A stretch of 64,000 bases of DNA from NCBI RefSeq assembly GCF_016918855.1, contig NZ_JADKYB010000004.1, forward strand, positions 434,001 to 498,000. Direction: 5' to 3'. The notes beneath the pieces were generated by a model. It ran no database searches, was not told the origin of the DNA, and was given only the letters and a program-made list of their open reading frames with translations. This DNA is from Actinacidiphila acididurans. Its GTDB lineage: Bacteria > Actinomycetota > Actinomycetes > Streptomycetales > Streptomycetaceae. The position numbers and the translations under genes were made by a program. This document shows, piece by piece, positions 19,469-30,733 of the stretch; the stretch's first letter is position 1; every line of letters starts with the position of its first letter.

Positions 19469-20112
19469 GACCCGCCCTCCTCCGGCCCGGCGCCCGGGCC
19501 GGGTTCGGCGTCGGGGCCGGGTTCGGCGTCGGGGCCGGTCGCGCCCGCCTGCCCGGAGCCGGAACCGGAACCCGAACCGGAATCGGCGGCAGCCGCGGCG
19601 GCCTTCTCCGCGGCCTTACGGGCGGCGGCCAGTTCCTTGGGTTCCTCGGCGGCGGGGTCGAGGGCCGGCGGGGCGGGGACGGTCCACATCCACTCGCGCA
19701 GCCGGTCGCGTTCGTGGGTGAGGTCGAGGATGTCGGTCTCGGCGTACTCGAACTCCGGGGACCAGAACAGGGCGTCGAAGGGGCAGACCTCGATGCAGAT
19801 GCCGCAGTACATGCACAGGGCGAAGTCGATGGCGAACCGGTCGAGGACGTTGCGGCTGCGCTCGCGCCCGCCCGGCGCGGCGGGGGGCACGGTCTCCTTG
19901 TGGGAGTCGATGTAGATGCACCAGTCCGGGCACTCCCGGGCGCACAGCATGCAGACCGTGCAGTTCTCCTCGAACAGCGCGATGACACCGCGCGTGCGCG
20001 GCGGCAGTTCCGGCTGGGCGTCGGGGTACTGGGCGGTGACGGAACGCTTCGTCATCGTCTTGAGCGTGACGGCCAGGCCCTTGGCGAGACCGGATCCGGG
20101 GACGGGGGACAT
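19465..20112 (-). CDS. nuoI: NADH-quinone oxidoreductase subunit I, second operon (2x[4Fe-4S])
   Basis: A 215-residue ferredoxin-like subunit that carries clusters N6a and N6b and passes electrons to NuoB. Both 8Fe motifs are complete: [15 protein letters not shown] and [12 protein letters not shown]. From about residue 165 the protein becomes a low-complexity tail with Ala/Lys, a (Gly-Ser)n run and PDAEPG repeats, encoded by hexamer and 18-bp DNA repeats. In an operon without NuoE, NuoF and NuoG, this subunit is the likely entry point for electrons from an external donor such as ferredoxin (inference). It lies 3 bp from nuoH. Confidence 0.94.
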   Translation of the reverse strand: MSPVPGSGLAKGLAVTLKTMTKRSVTAQYPDAQPELPPRTRGVIALFEENCTVCMLCARECPDWCIYIDSHKETVPPAAPGGRERSRNVLDRFAIDFALCMYCGICIEVCPFDALFWSPEFEYAETDILDLTHERDRLREWMWTVPAPPALDPAAEEPKELAAARKAAEKAAAAAADSGSGSGSGSGQAGATGPDAEPGPDAEPGPGAGPEEGGS

Positions 20113-20115
20113 GGC

Positions 20116-21078
20116 TTAGGAGGTCACCACCTTGACGACGCCGGTCAGGGCGATCTGGGCGAGGGCGAGCGGAATGAGCACGGTCCAGGCGAACTTCTGC
20201 AGCTGGTCCTCGCGCAGCCGCGGGTAGCTGACTCGCAGCCAGATCACGACGAAGGCCAGCAGCGCGGTCTTGGCCAGCGTCCACAGCCAGCCGACACCGC
20301 CGGCCCACGGGCCGTGCCAGCCGCCGAGGAACAGCACAGTGGTCAGCCCGCACAGCACGACGATGCCCGCGTACTCGGCGAGCAGGAACAGGGCGAAGCG
20401 CAGGCCGGTGTATTCGGTGTAGGCGCCGAAGATGATCTCGGAGTCGGCCACCGGCATGTCGAAGGGCGGGCGTTGCAGTTCGGCCAGCCCGGCGGTGAAG
20501 AAGACGACACCGCCGACGAGCTGCCAGGGCGTCCACCACCAGTGGTAGGCGCCGACGATGCCGGGCAGCGACAGGGTGCCGGCCGCCATCGCGACCGAGG
20601 CCGCGGCCAGCAGCATCGGCAGTTCGTACGCCATGAGCTGCGCGGCGGTGCGCAGGCCGCCGAGCAGCGAGTACTTGTTGGACGACGCCCAGCCGGCCAT
20701 CAGCGAGCCGAGCACGCCGACGCCCATCACGGCCAGTACGAAGAACAGGCCGGCGTCCAGGTTCTGGCCGACGAAGCCGTGCGGGCCGACCGGGATCGCG
20801 ACGAGCACCAGCAGGTACGGCAGCAGGGCCACGGCAGGCGCCAGCTGGAAGACGGTGCGGTCCGCGTCGGCCGGGACCACGTCCTCCTTCTGGGCGAACT
20901 TCACGCCGTCCGCGACGAGCTGGGCCCAGCCGTGGAAGCCGCCGGCGTACATCGGGCCGAGCCGGCCCTGCATGTGCGCCATCACCTTGTGCTCGGTCTG
21001 GCCGACCAGCAGCGGGAAGACCAGGAAGACCACGAGCACGCCGAGCAGGCGGAGCAGGACGTCGATGGTGCCGTTCAC
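20116..21078 (-). CDS. nuoH: NADH-quinone oxidoreductase subunit H, second operon
   Basis: A 320-residue, eight-helix subunit that forms the quinone tunnel with NuoB and NuoD. Conserved elements include EHKVMAHMQGRLGP, FAQKEDVVP, the GWASSNKYSLLGGLRTAAQLMAYE block, and ELQRPPFDMPVADSEIIFGAYTEYTGLRFALFLLAEY. Against the copy in the main operon it lacks the 90-residue C-terminal tail and the N-terminal 15 residues. Its stop region is 3 bp from nuoI and its start overlaps nuoC by 4 bp. Confidence 0.94.
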   Translation of the reverse strand: MNGTIDVLLRLLGVLVVFLVFPLLVGQTEHKVMAHMQGRLGPMYAGGFHGWAQLVADGVKFAQKEDVVPADADRTVFQLAPAVALLPYLLVLVAIPVGPHGFVGQNLDAGLFFVLAVMGVGVLGSLMAGWASSNKYSLLGGLRTAAQLMAYELPMLLAAASVAMAAGTLSLPGIVGAYHWWWTPWQLVGGVVFFTAGLAELQRPPFDMPVADSEIIFGAYTEYTGLRFALFLLAEYAGIVVLCGLTTVLFLGGWHGPWAGGVGWLWTLAKTALLAFVVIWLRVSYPRLREDQLQKFAWTVLIPLALAQIALTGVVKVVTS

Positions 21079-22043
21079 GCGCCGCCGTCCCCCTCGTCCT
21101 CAGGCCGCTCGGGTTCTTGCGCAGGCCTCTGCGGTTCGTCGGTACGCCGCTCGGGTTCGTCCGTACGCCGCTCGGGTTCGTCCCGACGCCGCTCCGGTTC
21201 GCCGCCCTCGGCCGCCTTCTTCTGCCAGGGCGCGTCCGGGGTACGGGGCCGTGCGGGCCGCGCCTGGTCCCCCTGACCGGAGGTCCGGCCGGACTCATCC
21301 GGCCGGCCGGCCTGGTCGGGCTGCCCGGTCTGGCTCGCCGAGCCCTGGCTCGCGCTCCGCATCCGGCGGGCCGGGCGTTCGGCGGGCGCACCCGCACCCG
21401 CGGCGTCCCCGGCGGCACCCGCACCACCCGGCCTGGCCCCACGGGCGCCACGGGCCGGGCGGGCCGGGGCGGGCGGAAGCTGGCCCTTGAGCGGGCCCCA
21501 CTCGTTGGGGTCGGGCACGCCCGGCGGCAGCATCTGGCGCCGCTTGGGCCCGCCGTCGTGCGCCTCGCCCGGCTCCTTCGCGCCAGGCCACGCCTTGACG
21601 ACCCGCGCGGCCAGCACGAAGTCCTTGCGCAGCGGGTGCCCCTCGAATTCCTCGGGCAGCAGCAGCGGCGCCAGATCCGGGTGGCCGGTGAAGTCCACCC
21701 CGAACATCTCGTGCGTCTCCCGCTCGTGCCAGGCCGCACCCGGGTAGACGTCGGTCGCGGTGGGCAGCACGGCGGCCTCGTGCGGCACGGTGGTCCGTAC
21801 GAGCAGCCGGCGGACCCCGCCGTCCAGCCCGACCAGGTGCGCGGCGACCCGGAAACCCGTCCCGGGCTCGTCGACCGCGCTCAGCCAGTCGAAGAAGGTG
21901 CAGCCCAGCCGGTCCCGGGCGGTGGTCAGCGCCGCCACCCACCGGTCGGCGGGGACGTCCACGGTGAGCAGGTCGTACGCCTCCTCGGCCACCGCCCCGG
22001 TCCCGAAGAGCGCCTCGGCCTCGTCCGGCAGCCAGCCCGTCAC
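21075..22043 (-). CDS. nuoC: NADH-quinone oxidoreductase subunit C, second operon, with charged repeat tail
   Basis: A 322-residue NuoC. The catalytic-arm domain occupies about residues 25-150 and shows [19 protein letters not shown], the signature [20 protein letters not shown] and the closing [13 protein letters not shown]. The remaining half is unusual: Pro/Ala/Gly-rich, then imperfect DEPERRT repeats of seven to eight residues (about 280-315). No NuoD domain follows, unlike fused NuoCD proteins. GTG 22043 overlaps the nuoB stop by 4 bp. NuoC helps dock the peripheral arm; the tail may contact a non-standard partner. Confidence 0.9.
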   Translation of the reverse strand: MTGWLPDEAEALFGTGAVAEEAYDLLTVDVPADRWVAALTTARDRLGCTFFDWLSAVDEPGTGFRVAAHLVGLDGGVRRLLVRTTVPHEAAVLPTATDVYPGAAWHERETHEMFGVDFTGHPDLAPLLLPEEFEGHPLRKDFVLAARVVKAWPGAKEPGEAHDGGPKRRQMLPPGVPDPNEWGPLKGQLPPAPARPARGARGARPGGAGAAGDAAGAGAPAERPARRMRSASQGSASQTGQPDQAGRPDESGRTSGQGDQARPARPRTPDAPWQKKAAEGGEPERRRDEPERRTDEPERRTDEPQRPAQEPERPEDEGDGGA

Positions 22044-22684
22044 TGTGCCGCCCCCGGTGGCCTGATCAGCCCGCTGGTGACGGCCGCGGCGCCCGGCCGG
22101 GAACCGGAACCCGAACCGGAACCGGATTCGTACCGCTCCCCCAGCGACTCGCGCGCGATGGTCTCCTGGAGCTTGAGGATGCCCTGGAGCAGTGCCTCGG
22201 GCCGCGGCGGGCAGCCGGGCACGTACACGTCCACCGGGATGATCTGGTCGACGCCCTTGGTGACGGAGTACGAGTCCCAGTAGGGGCCGCCGCAGTTGGA
22301 GCAGGCGCCGAAAGAGATCACGTACTTCGGCTCGGGCATCTGCTCGTACAGCCGCTTGACGGCCGGGGCCATCTTGTCGGTGACCGTGCCGGAGACGACC
22401 ATCAGGTCGGCCTGGCGCGGGCCGGGGGCGAAGGGGATCACGCCGAGGCGGATGAAGTCGTGCTTGGCCATGGAGGCGGCGATGAACTCGATCGCGCAGC
22501 AGGCCAGCCCGAAGTTGAACACCCACAGGCTGTAGCGGCGGCCCCAGTTGAGGACCACCTTCATCGGCTCGGGCGCCAGCCGGGCCAGCGGGCCGAGGCG
22601 GCGCGGCTCGGGCAGCGGCTCTCCGCCGGCCGGCGCGACCGTCGGCGGCACCAGGGGCTCGGGGCTCGTACGGGCGGGGTTCAT
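22040..22684 (-). CDS. nuoB: NADH-quinone oxidoreductase subunit B, second operon (cluster N2)
   Basis: A 214-residue subunit holding [4Fe-4S] cluster N2, the last redox centre before quinone. All four ligands are visible: the Cys pair in [10 protein letters not shown], Cys in [14 protein letters not shown], and Cys in [12 protein letters not shown]. An N-terminal Pro-rich stretch and a C-terminal (Ser-Gly)n tail are extra. ATG 22684 overlaps the nuoA stop by four bases like the other junctions; in-frame ATG 22690 is an alternative two codons longer. Confidence 0.93.
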   Translation of the reverse strand: MNPARTSPEPLVPPTVAPAGGEPLPEPRRLGPLARLAPEPMKVVLNWGRRYSLWVFNFGLACCAIEFIAASMAKHDFIRLGVIPFAPGPRQADLMVVSGTVTDKMAPAVKRLYEQMPEPKYVISFGACSNCGGPYWDSYSVTKGVDQIIPVDVYVPGCPPRPEALLQGILKLQETIARESLGERYESGSGSGSGSRPGAAAVTSGLIRPPGAAQ

Positions 22685-23049
22685 GTCCATTCCAGCACGC
22701 CCTTCTTCCAGGCGTAGAGCAGTCCCACCGCCAGGAAGCCGAGGAAGACGAACATCTCGGCCAGCGTGGCGCCGCCGAAGCCGGGCGCGGCGAAGACGGT
22801 GGCCCACGGGAAGAGGAAGATCGCGTCCACGGCGAAGATCACGTACAGGAAGGAGTACACGTAATAGCGGATCTGGGTGTGCGCCCAGCCCTCACCCACG
22901 GGGTCGACCCCGCATTCATAGGTGAGCATCTTCTCCTGTGTCGGCACGACCGGGCGCAGCAGCCGGCCGCCGGCGAAGGCGACCGCCACGAAGAGCACGC
23001 CGACGACCGCGACCAGGCCGACGACCGAGTAGCCGTGGAAGTAGTCCAC
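22681..23049 (-). CDS. nuoA: NADH-quinone oxidoreductase subunit A, second operon
   Basis: A 122-residue, three-helix subunit. The loop [44 protein letters not shown] carries the conserved ECG and the Asp/Glu that seal the quinone cavity. GTG 23049 starts the operon, so the promoter should lie in the 297-bp gap upstream, shared with a divergent histidine kinase gene. Confidence 0.94.
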   Translation of the reverse strand: MDYFHGYSVVGLVAVVGVLFVAVAFAGGRLLRPVVPTQEKMLTYECGVDPVGEGWAHTQIRYYVYSFLYVIFAVDAIFLFPWATVFAAPGFGGATLAEMFVFLGFLAVGLLYAWKKGVLEWT

Positions 23050-23096
23050 GTGCGTCCGCTCCTCGTTCCCTCGGTGAGTCTGCAGTGAGACTGCGG

Positions 23097-23141
23097 TGAG
23101 TCAGTGGTGGGTCTGTGATGAATCAGTGGTGAGTCAGTGGT
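23097..23141. promoter_or_regulatory. Direct repeats in the nuoA2/kinase divergent gap
   Basis: Three copies of TGAGTCAGTGGT (23097, 23130) or TGAATCAGTGGT (23119) occur 48-90 bp upstream of the nuoA2 start, with further GTGAGTC/GTGAGAC units at 23074-23092. The surrounding 23050-23346 gap holds no gene. The copies are candidate activator sites, perhaps for the adjacent response regulator. Confidence 0.4.
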
Positions 23142-23346
23142 TTCGGTGGTTGGTGCGGGGTGACCGGTGCCGACCGGTCGGCTGTCCAGTGACCCGGGTG
23201 GATCTTTAGACGATTTATACGGAGGGAGTCTAGGCCCTGGTTTCACAGGGTTCGCGGACGGGACCGGTACCCGGGGGATAACCCCACCTCTGTCCGGCAC
23301 GCGCTCCCCATGGCGCCGCCGCCCCGCGCCCCGGCAGGCTGGGGCC

Positions 23347-24495
23347 ATGACGACCGAGTCCGACCCGCTCCCCCCGCCCCGCCCCGCGCTCGACGCCGTG
23401 ACGTGGCGGGAGGTTCTGTTCCTCCTGCTCAATCTTCCCGCAGACATCATCGGTTTTGTGTACGTGGTCACCGTGCTGTCGGTGGGCGCCGGGCTGACGG
23501 TGACGGTGGTGGGCCTGCCCGTGCTCGCGCTGGGCCTGCTGGGCTGCCGGGTGCTGGGGACCGTGGAGCGGGCCCGGGCCCGGGCGCTGCTGGGGGTACG
23601 GATGGAGGAGCCGCGCCGGCTGCGGCGCGGCACGATGGGCTTCTGGCCCTGGCTGTGGGCGTCGCTGAAGGATCCGGTGGCCTGGCGGCACGCGCTGTAC
23701 TTCGCGCTGCGGCTGCCCTGGGGCGTGCTGACCTTCAGCGTCACCCTGACCGCGCTGTTCGTGGCGTGGCCGGTGCTGCCGTATCTCACGCGGGGGCTGA
23801 CCACGGTGGACCGGGCGATGGTGCGCGGGCTGCTCCAGCCCTCGGACGAGCTGGAGCGGCGGATCGCGGAGCTGGAGTCGGGCCGCGGGGTGGTGGTGGA
23901 CACCGCGGCGGCCGACCTGCGGCGGATCGAGCGCGACCTGCACGACGGAGCCCAGGCCCGGCTGGTGGCCCTGGCCATGGATCTGGGGCTGGCGCGGGAG
24001 AAGCTGCTGGACGACCCGCATGCAGCGGCGAAGATGGTCGACGAGGCGCACGGCGAGGTGAAGATCGCCCTTCAGGAACTGCGCGACCTCGCCCGCGGCA
24101 TCCACCCGGCCATCCTCACCGACCGCGGCCTGGACGCCGCCCTGTCCTCGGTCGCCTCGCGCTGTACGGTGCCGGTCTCGGTGACCGTGGACCTGCCGGC
24201 CCGGCCCGCCGAGGCGATCGAGGGCATCGCCTACTTCACCGTCTCCGAACTGCTGCAGAACGTCTCCAAGCACAGCCGGGCCCGTAGCGCGGCGGTGGAC
24301 GTGTGGCGGGCCGCCGACCGGCTGATGATCCAGGTACGGGACGACGGGCAGGGCGGCGCGGACGTCTCGTCCGGCTCCGGGCTCGCGGGCCTGTCCGAAC
24401 GGCTGGGCTCGGTGGACGGGCTGTTCGTGGTCAGCTCCCCGGCCGGCGGGCCGACCGTGGTGACCGCGGAGCTGCCCTGGCGGCCCCGGCAGTAG
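23347..24495 (+). CDS. Sensor histidine kinase, NarL-partner type (HisKA_3), copy 1
   Basis: A 382-residue membrane kinase. The N-terminal half is a multi-helix sensor module with four hydrophobic segments (about 20-75 and 110-160) of the type common in streptomycete HisKA_3 kinases. The phospho-acceptor is His199 in ERDLHDGAQARLVALAMDLGLA, followed by the LLQNVSKHS N-box and a DDGQGG...GSGLAGLSERL G-box. ATG 23347 is chosen over the longer frame because it opens the conserved region. It is divergent from nuoA2 and followed 135 bp later by a close paralogue. Confidence 0.9.
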   Translation: MTTESDPLPPPRPALDAVTWREVLFLLLNLPADIIGFVYVVTVLSVGAGLTVTVVGLPVLALGLLGCRVLGTVERARARALLGVRMEEPRRLRRGTMGFWPWLWASLKDPVAWRHALYFALRLPWGVLTFSVTLTALFVAWPVLPYLTRGLTTVDRAMVRGLLQPSDELERRIAELESGRGVVVDTAAADLRRIERDLHDGAQARLVALAMDLGLAREKLLDDPHAAAKMVDEAHGEVKIALQELRDLARGIHPAILTDRGLDAALSSVASRCTVPVSVTVDLPARPAEAIEGIAYFTVSELLQNVSKHSRARSAAVDVWRAADRLMIQVRDDGQGGADVSSGSGLAGLSERLGSVDGLFVVSSPAGGPTVVTAELPWRPRQ

Positions 24496-24630
24496 CCACC
24501 CGGACCCCGCGGTGGGGGTAGCCCCACCCCGAGGACACCGATCCGCACCATGGGCGCGGGCACCGCTTCCGGCCAGGCTTGAGATATCGAGACGAGCGTG
24601 CGGCACCGCACGGAAAGGACGGTCCCCGCC

Positions 24631-25944
24631 ATGGCGTACGGCTACGCGTCGCAGGAACGCGACCACCGGCTGCCCCCCGCGCTGCGGGCGCCGTTCGAGA
24701 GGCGCACCTGGCGCGAGGTGGGGTACGCGCTGCTGAACCTGCCGATGGGCATCGCCGGCTTCGTGTGGACGGTGACCATGTTCTCGCTGGGTGCGGGGCT
24801 GCTGGTCACCTTCGTCGGGCTGCCGGTGCTGGTGCTCGCGCTCGGCGGCTGCCGGGCGATCGGCCGGGTCGAGCGGGCCCGCGCCCGGTCCCTGCTGTGG
24901 CTGGACATCGACGAGCCGGGCCCCGACCCGCGGACCGGCCGGGGCTTCCTGGCCCGCATCGGCGCCCGGCTGAGCAGCGGCGTCAACTGGCGGCACGCGA
25001 TCTACTGCCTGGTCCACTTCCCGTGGGGGATCTTCACCTTCTCCGTGTCGGTCTCGCTGGTCACCTACGGCTGGGGGCTGCTCAGCTATCCGCTGTGGCA
25101 GTGGGTGTTCCCCACCTACGCCCACCAGAAGGGTCTGCAGATCTACGGGGACGGCGACGGTCGCGGCTGGTACCTGCACACCCCGGCGGACCTGGCGCTG
25201 ACCGTCGTGGTCGGCGGCCTGCTCGTCCTGGTCACGCCGTGGGTGATCCGGGGGATGGCGCACGTGGACCGGATGCTGGTGGCCGGGCTGCTCGGGCCGT
25301 CCCGGCTGGCCGGCCGGGTGAGCGAGCTGGAGTCGGACCGGGGGGTCGTGGTGGACACCGCGGCGGCGGACCTGCGGCGCATCGAGCGGGACCTGCACGA
25401 CGGCGCCCAGGCCCGGTTGGTGGCCCTGGCCATGGATCTCGGGCTCGCCAAGGAGAAGCTGCTGGACGACCCCGAGGCGGGCGCGCGCATGGTGGCCGAG
25501 GCCCACGGCGAGGTGAAGATCGCCCTCCAGGAACTGCGCGACCTCGCCCGGGGCATCCGCCCCGCGATCCTCACCGACCGCGGCCTCGGCCCGGCGCTGT
25601 CCGCGGTCGCCGCGCGCTGCACGGTGCCGGTCTCCGTGACCGTGGACCTGCCCGGCCGGCCGGTCCCTGCCATCGAGGGCATCGCCTACTTCACCGTCTC
25701 CGAACTGCTCCAGAACATCTCGAAGCACTCCGGTGCCTCCCGCGCCACCGTCGACGTCTGGCAGACCGAGGACCGCCTGATGCTCCACGTCTCCGACAAC
25801 GGCCGCGGCGGCGCCGACCTCTCCGCCGGCTCCGGCCTGTCCGGCCTCGCCGAACGCCTCGACTCGGTCGACGGCGTCCTGGCCCTCGACTCCCCCACCG
25901 GCGGCCCCACCCGCATCACAGCGGAACTCCCCTGGCGGGTCTAG
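24631..25944 (+). CDS. Sensor histidine kinase, HisKA_3 type, copy 2 (paralogue of copy 1)
   Basis: A 437-residue kinase with the same architecture as its upstream neighbour and a nearly identical catalytic half. The phospho-acceptor is His256 in ERDLHDGAQARLVALAMDLG, the N-box is LLQNISKHS and the G-box GSGLSGLAERL. It differs by an insertion of about 40 residues in the sensor half, between the last two membrane segments (around HQKGLQIYGDGDGRGWYLHT), which could be an extracellular ligand loop. ATG 24631 follows GGAAAGGACGG. Tandem duplication followed by sensor divergence is the simplest history. The only response regulator nearby is the NarL-type protein at 27799. Confidence 0.9.
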   Translation: MAYGYASQERDHRLPPALRAPFERRTWREVGYALLNLPMGIAGFVWTVTMFSLGAGLLVTFVGLPVLVLALGGCRAIGRVERARARSLLWLDIDEPGPDPRTGRGFLARIGARLSSGVNWRHAIYCLVHFPWGIFTFSVSVSLVTYGWGLLSYPLWQWVFPTYAHQKGLQIYGDGDGRGWYLHTPADLALTVVVGGLLVLVTPWVIRGMAHVDRMLVAGLLGPSRLAGRVSELESDRGVVVDTAAADLRRIERDLHDGAQARLVALAMDLGLAKEKLLDDPEAGARMVAEAHGEVKIALQELRDLARGIRPAILTDRGLGPALSAVAARCTVPVSVTVDLPGRPVPAIEGIAYFTVSELLQNISKHSGASRATVDVWQTEDRLMLHVSDNGRGGADLSAGSGLSGLAERLDSVDGVLALDSPTGGPTRITAELPWRV

Positions 25945-26087
25945 GACGGGGCCGGCGCGGTGCCGTATCCGTCCCGCCGCGCGGGCGCCGGCCTCGAGCA
26001 CACGTGCCGCGCACGCCCCGGCGGGCCACCCGCCGCGATCGGCTCATCGCCGAACGCACGCCCCACGCCGGGCGACCGGCCACACCT

Positions 26088-26562
26088 CGGCGGGCACCCC
26101 GCCGACACACCGCAAGGCCCACCGGCCCCACGCAGCAACCGCGCCCAGCGGGCCACCCACCGGAACACACCACCCGGCCGACCGACCCGCGCAGCGGCCA
26201 CGCCCCGGCGGGCACCCCGCCGACACACCGCAAGGCCCACCAGCCCCACGCAGCAACCGCGCCCAGCGGGCCACCCACCGGAACACACCACCCGGCCCAC
26301 CGGCCCCGCGCAGCGGCCACGCCCCGGCGGGCACCCCGCCGACACACCGCAAGGCCCGCCAGCCCCACGCAGCAACCGCGCCCAGCGGGCCACCCACCGG
26401 AACACACCACCCGGCCGACCGACCCGCGCAGCGGCCACGCCCCGGCGGGCACCCCGCCGACACACACCGCAAGGCCCACCGGCCCCACGCAGCAACCGCG
26501 CCCAGCGGGCCACCCACCGGAACACACCACCCGGCCGACCGGCCCGCGCAGCGGCCACGCCC
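26088..26562. repeat. 118-bp tandem repeat array, four copies
   Basis: Near-identical units begin at 26088, 26206, 26325 and 26443 (period 118-119 bp), and the last one decays at about 26562. Each unit opens with a perfect 7-bp hairpin, CGGCGGG-CAC-CCCGCCG, and contains ACACACCGCAAGGCCC and ACCGGAACACACCACCCGG. The array fills the space between convergent genes (25945-26602); long frames across it are repeat artefacts. Unit 4 has a 2-bp insertion. Confidence 0.9.
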
Positions 26563-26602
26563 GGGACGGTGCCGCACCGCTCCTCCGTAAAAAAACCTCC
26601 AC

Positions 26603-27568
26603 CTACTCCACCCGCAGCAGCGTCTTGCCCATCCCCCGGCCGGCCTCCAGAGTTTCGTGGGCCTCGGCCGCCTCGGAGAGGGAAAGCTGCGTCGTGATGT
26701 CGAGGCGGATCGTGCCGGAGGCGAGGAGGGAGAGGGCGGCGAGGGCGTGGGCGCGGAGGAGGGCGGGGGCGCGGCGGGCGAGGTCGGCGATGTCGTAGCC
26801 GGACAGGGCGCGGTTGTGCTCGCGGACCTGGCGGATGTCGAGGCCGATGTCGGGGTGGCGGCCGGCCTCCCCGTAGACGGCGAGGCGGCCGAAGGGGCCG
26901 AGGATGCCGAGGCTGGCCAGCCGGGTGGGGCCACCGACGGGATCGAGGACGACGTCGACCTCGGGCACGGCGTCGGCGAAGGTGTCCCGCCCGTGGACCG
27001 CGTCGTAGCCGAACCGCTTGGCGTAGTGCGCCTTGGCGGGTGAGCCGACCGTGCCGTAGACGGCGGCGGCGCCGAGCGCGCGGGCGATCTGGGCGGCGGC
27101 CGAGCCCACGCCGCCGGCCGCCGCGTGGATGAGGACGGTGTCGCCCGCGGTGAGCCGGGCCGCGCCGGCCAGCACTCCGTACGCCGTGGTCAGCGTGAGC
27201 GCGGTGCCGCCGCCGTCGCGCAGCGAGATCCCGTCGAGCGGGAAGGCGAGGGCGGCGGGCGCGACCGCGTACTGGGCGTAGCCGCCGCCGGACGGGAGGT
27301 AGACGGCGACCGGGTCGCCCTCGGCGAGCCCGGTGACGCCGGGGCCGAGCGCGGCGACCTCGCCGGATGCCTCGAAGCCGGGCACGTCGATGCCGCCGGG
27401 GGCGCCGGGCGGCCCGAAGTCGCCGAGGCGGTGCCGGACCTCGCCGTGGCCGACGCCGGCGTACGCGACCTGGACCAGCACCTCCCCCGGGCCCGGCACC
27501 GGCACCGGCAGCTCGACCGGCCGCAGGACCGCGGGGCCGCCGTTGACATCGAATCCGATCGCGCGCAC
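26603..27568 (-). CDS. Zinc-free MDR alcohol dehydrogenase/quinone oxidoreductase
   Basis: A 321-residue medium-chain reductase expected to use NADPH to reduce quinones or related carbonyls. The N-terminal GroES-like domain is followed by a Rossmann fold with the coenzyme motif HAAAGGVGSAAAQIARALGA (about residues 148-167). Zinc-ligand cysteines are absent, which places it in the zeta-crystallin/QOR branch. GTG 27568 is selected for its GGAGAGGAG leader and the conserved VRAIGFDVNGGP start; an upstream frame reaches 27691. It sits between the kinase pair and the response regulator, convergent with kinase copy 2 across the repeat array. Confidence 0.88.
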   Translation of the reverse strand: MRAIGFDVNGGPAVLRPVELPVPVPGPGEVLVQVAYAGVGHGEVRHRLGDFGPPGAPGGIDVPGFEASGEVAALGPGVTGLAEGDPVAVYLPSGGGYAQYAVAPAALAFPLDGISLRDGGGTALTLTTAYGVLAGAARLTAGDTVLIHAAAGGVGSAAAQIARALGAAAVYGTVGSPAKAHYAKRFGYDAVHGRDTFADAVPEVDVVLDPVGGPTRLASLGILGPFGRLAVYGEAGRHPDIGLDIRQVREHNRALSGYDIADLARRAPALLRAHALAALSLLASGTIRLDITTQLSLSEAAEAHETLEAGRGMGKTLLRVE

Positions 27569-27798
27569 GCGCTCTCCTCTCCCTGGGCGCCGCCCGGATG
27601 CGGCTCCCCTTCCCTCGCCCCTCGTCGCCGGGCGCCGGACGTCCGACGGACCGCCGGGCGCAACCTTGCCTACCGGCACCGTATTCCCCATCCGCCCGCT
27701 GTTGCTGGAATGCTGGACCCCTCGGTACGGCGGACGTACCGCGACGGGGAGCCGCGCGGCGGCGGTCGTACGACAGCGGACGAGGGTGGAGGAACACG

Positions 27799-28458
27799 GT
27801 GCGGGTGGTCATCGCTGAGGACTCGGTACTGCTCAGGGAGGGCCTGACCCGCCTGCTGACCGACCGCGGCCATGACGTCGTGGCCGGCGTGGGCGACGCG
27901 GAGGGCCTGATCAAGGCGGTCCGCGACCTGGCCGCGGAGGGCGCGCCGCCGGACGTGTGCGTGGTGGACGTACGGATGCCGCCGACGCACACCGACGAGG
28001 GGGTGCGCGCGGCGGTGAAGCTGCGCCGGGACCACCCGGACGTAGGCGTGCTCGTGCTGTCGCAGTACGTCGAGGAGCAGTACGCGACCGAACTGCTGGC
28101 CGGCAACACCCGCGGGGTGGGCTACCTGCTCAAGGACCGGGTGGCCGAGGTACGCGAGTTCGTGGACGCGGTCGTGCGGGTCGCGCAGGGCGGCACCGCG
28201 CTGGACCCGGAGGTGGTCGCGCAGCTGCTCGGCCGCAGCCGCAAGCAGGACGTGCTGGCCGGGCTGACCCCGCGGGAGCGCGAGGTGCTGGCGCTGATGG
28301 CCGAGGGCCGGACCAACTCCGCGGTCGCCAAGCAGCTCGTGGTCAGCGACGGCGCGGTCGAGAAGCACGTGAGCAACATCTTCCTCAAGCTGGGGCTGGC
28401 GCCCAGCGAGGGCGACCACCGCAGGGTGCTCGCCGTGCTCACGTACCTCAATTCCTGA
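27799..28458 (+). CDS. NarL/FixJ-family response regulator
   Basis: A 219-residue two-domain regulator. The receiver contains the acidic pair E7/D8, phospho-acceptor Asp57 in VVDVRMPP, and Lys in YLLKDR. The output domain is a LuxR-type helix-turn-helix, LTPREREVLALMAEGRTNSAVAKQL and VEKHVSNIFLKLGL. It is the probable partner of the two histidine kinases 2-4 kb upstream although a quinone oxidoreductase gene intervenes. GTG 27799 is preceded by GGAGGA. Likely targets are the divergent oxidoreductase gene or nuo2; that is inference. Confidence 0.92.
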   Translation: MRVVIAEDSVLLREGLTRLLTDRGHDVVAGVGDAEGLIKAVRDLAAEGAPPDVCVVDVRMPPTHTDEGVRAAVKLRRDHPDVGVLVLSQYVEEQYATELLAGNTRGVGYLLKDRVAEVREFVDAVVRVAQGGTALDPEVVAQLLGRSRKQDVLAGLTPREREVLALMAEGRTNSAVAKQLVVSDGAVEKHVSNIFLKLGLAPSEGDHRRVLAVLTYLNS

Positions 28459-28729
28459 GCGTTCCGGAGCATCCCGGAGCATTGCTGAGCACTCCCCGAG
28501 AGGCCGCCGTGAGCCGCCGCGGAGTCTACTGGGACCGGGAGGGCACCCGCCCGGGGCACTGGAGCCGGGCTGGACCGGCGGCCGGGCGGGAGACGACCCC
28601 GGGACGGGCCGCGCACGACCCCTGGCGGGGCGGGCTCCCACATTCCGGGACGTCCAGGGAAGGCGGTCCTTACCGACGTACCATGACCGTTAGCCGGGCG
28701 ATCCGACGCCTTCAAGGAGGACCGATTCA

Positions 28730-30725
<1,996 letters not shown>

Positions 30726-30733
<8 letters not shown>

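Noticed and set aside
21075..22043. Fused NuoCD in the second operon
   Set aside because: The C-terminal half is low-complexity charged repeat with none of the NuoD quinone-site motifs.
26088..26562. CRISPR-like array of repeats
   Set aside because: The repeat unit is 118 bp without distinct spacers, and no cas genes are nearby; it is a plain tandem array.
25916..28109. Long minus-strand open frames (up to 722 codons) through the repeat array
   Set aside because: They arise from GC-rich tandem repeats and run antisense to, or out of frame with, real genes; no family similarity is visible.
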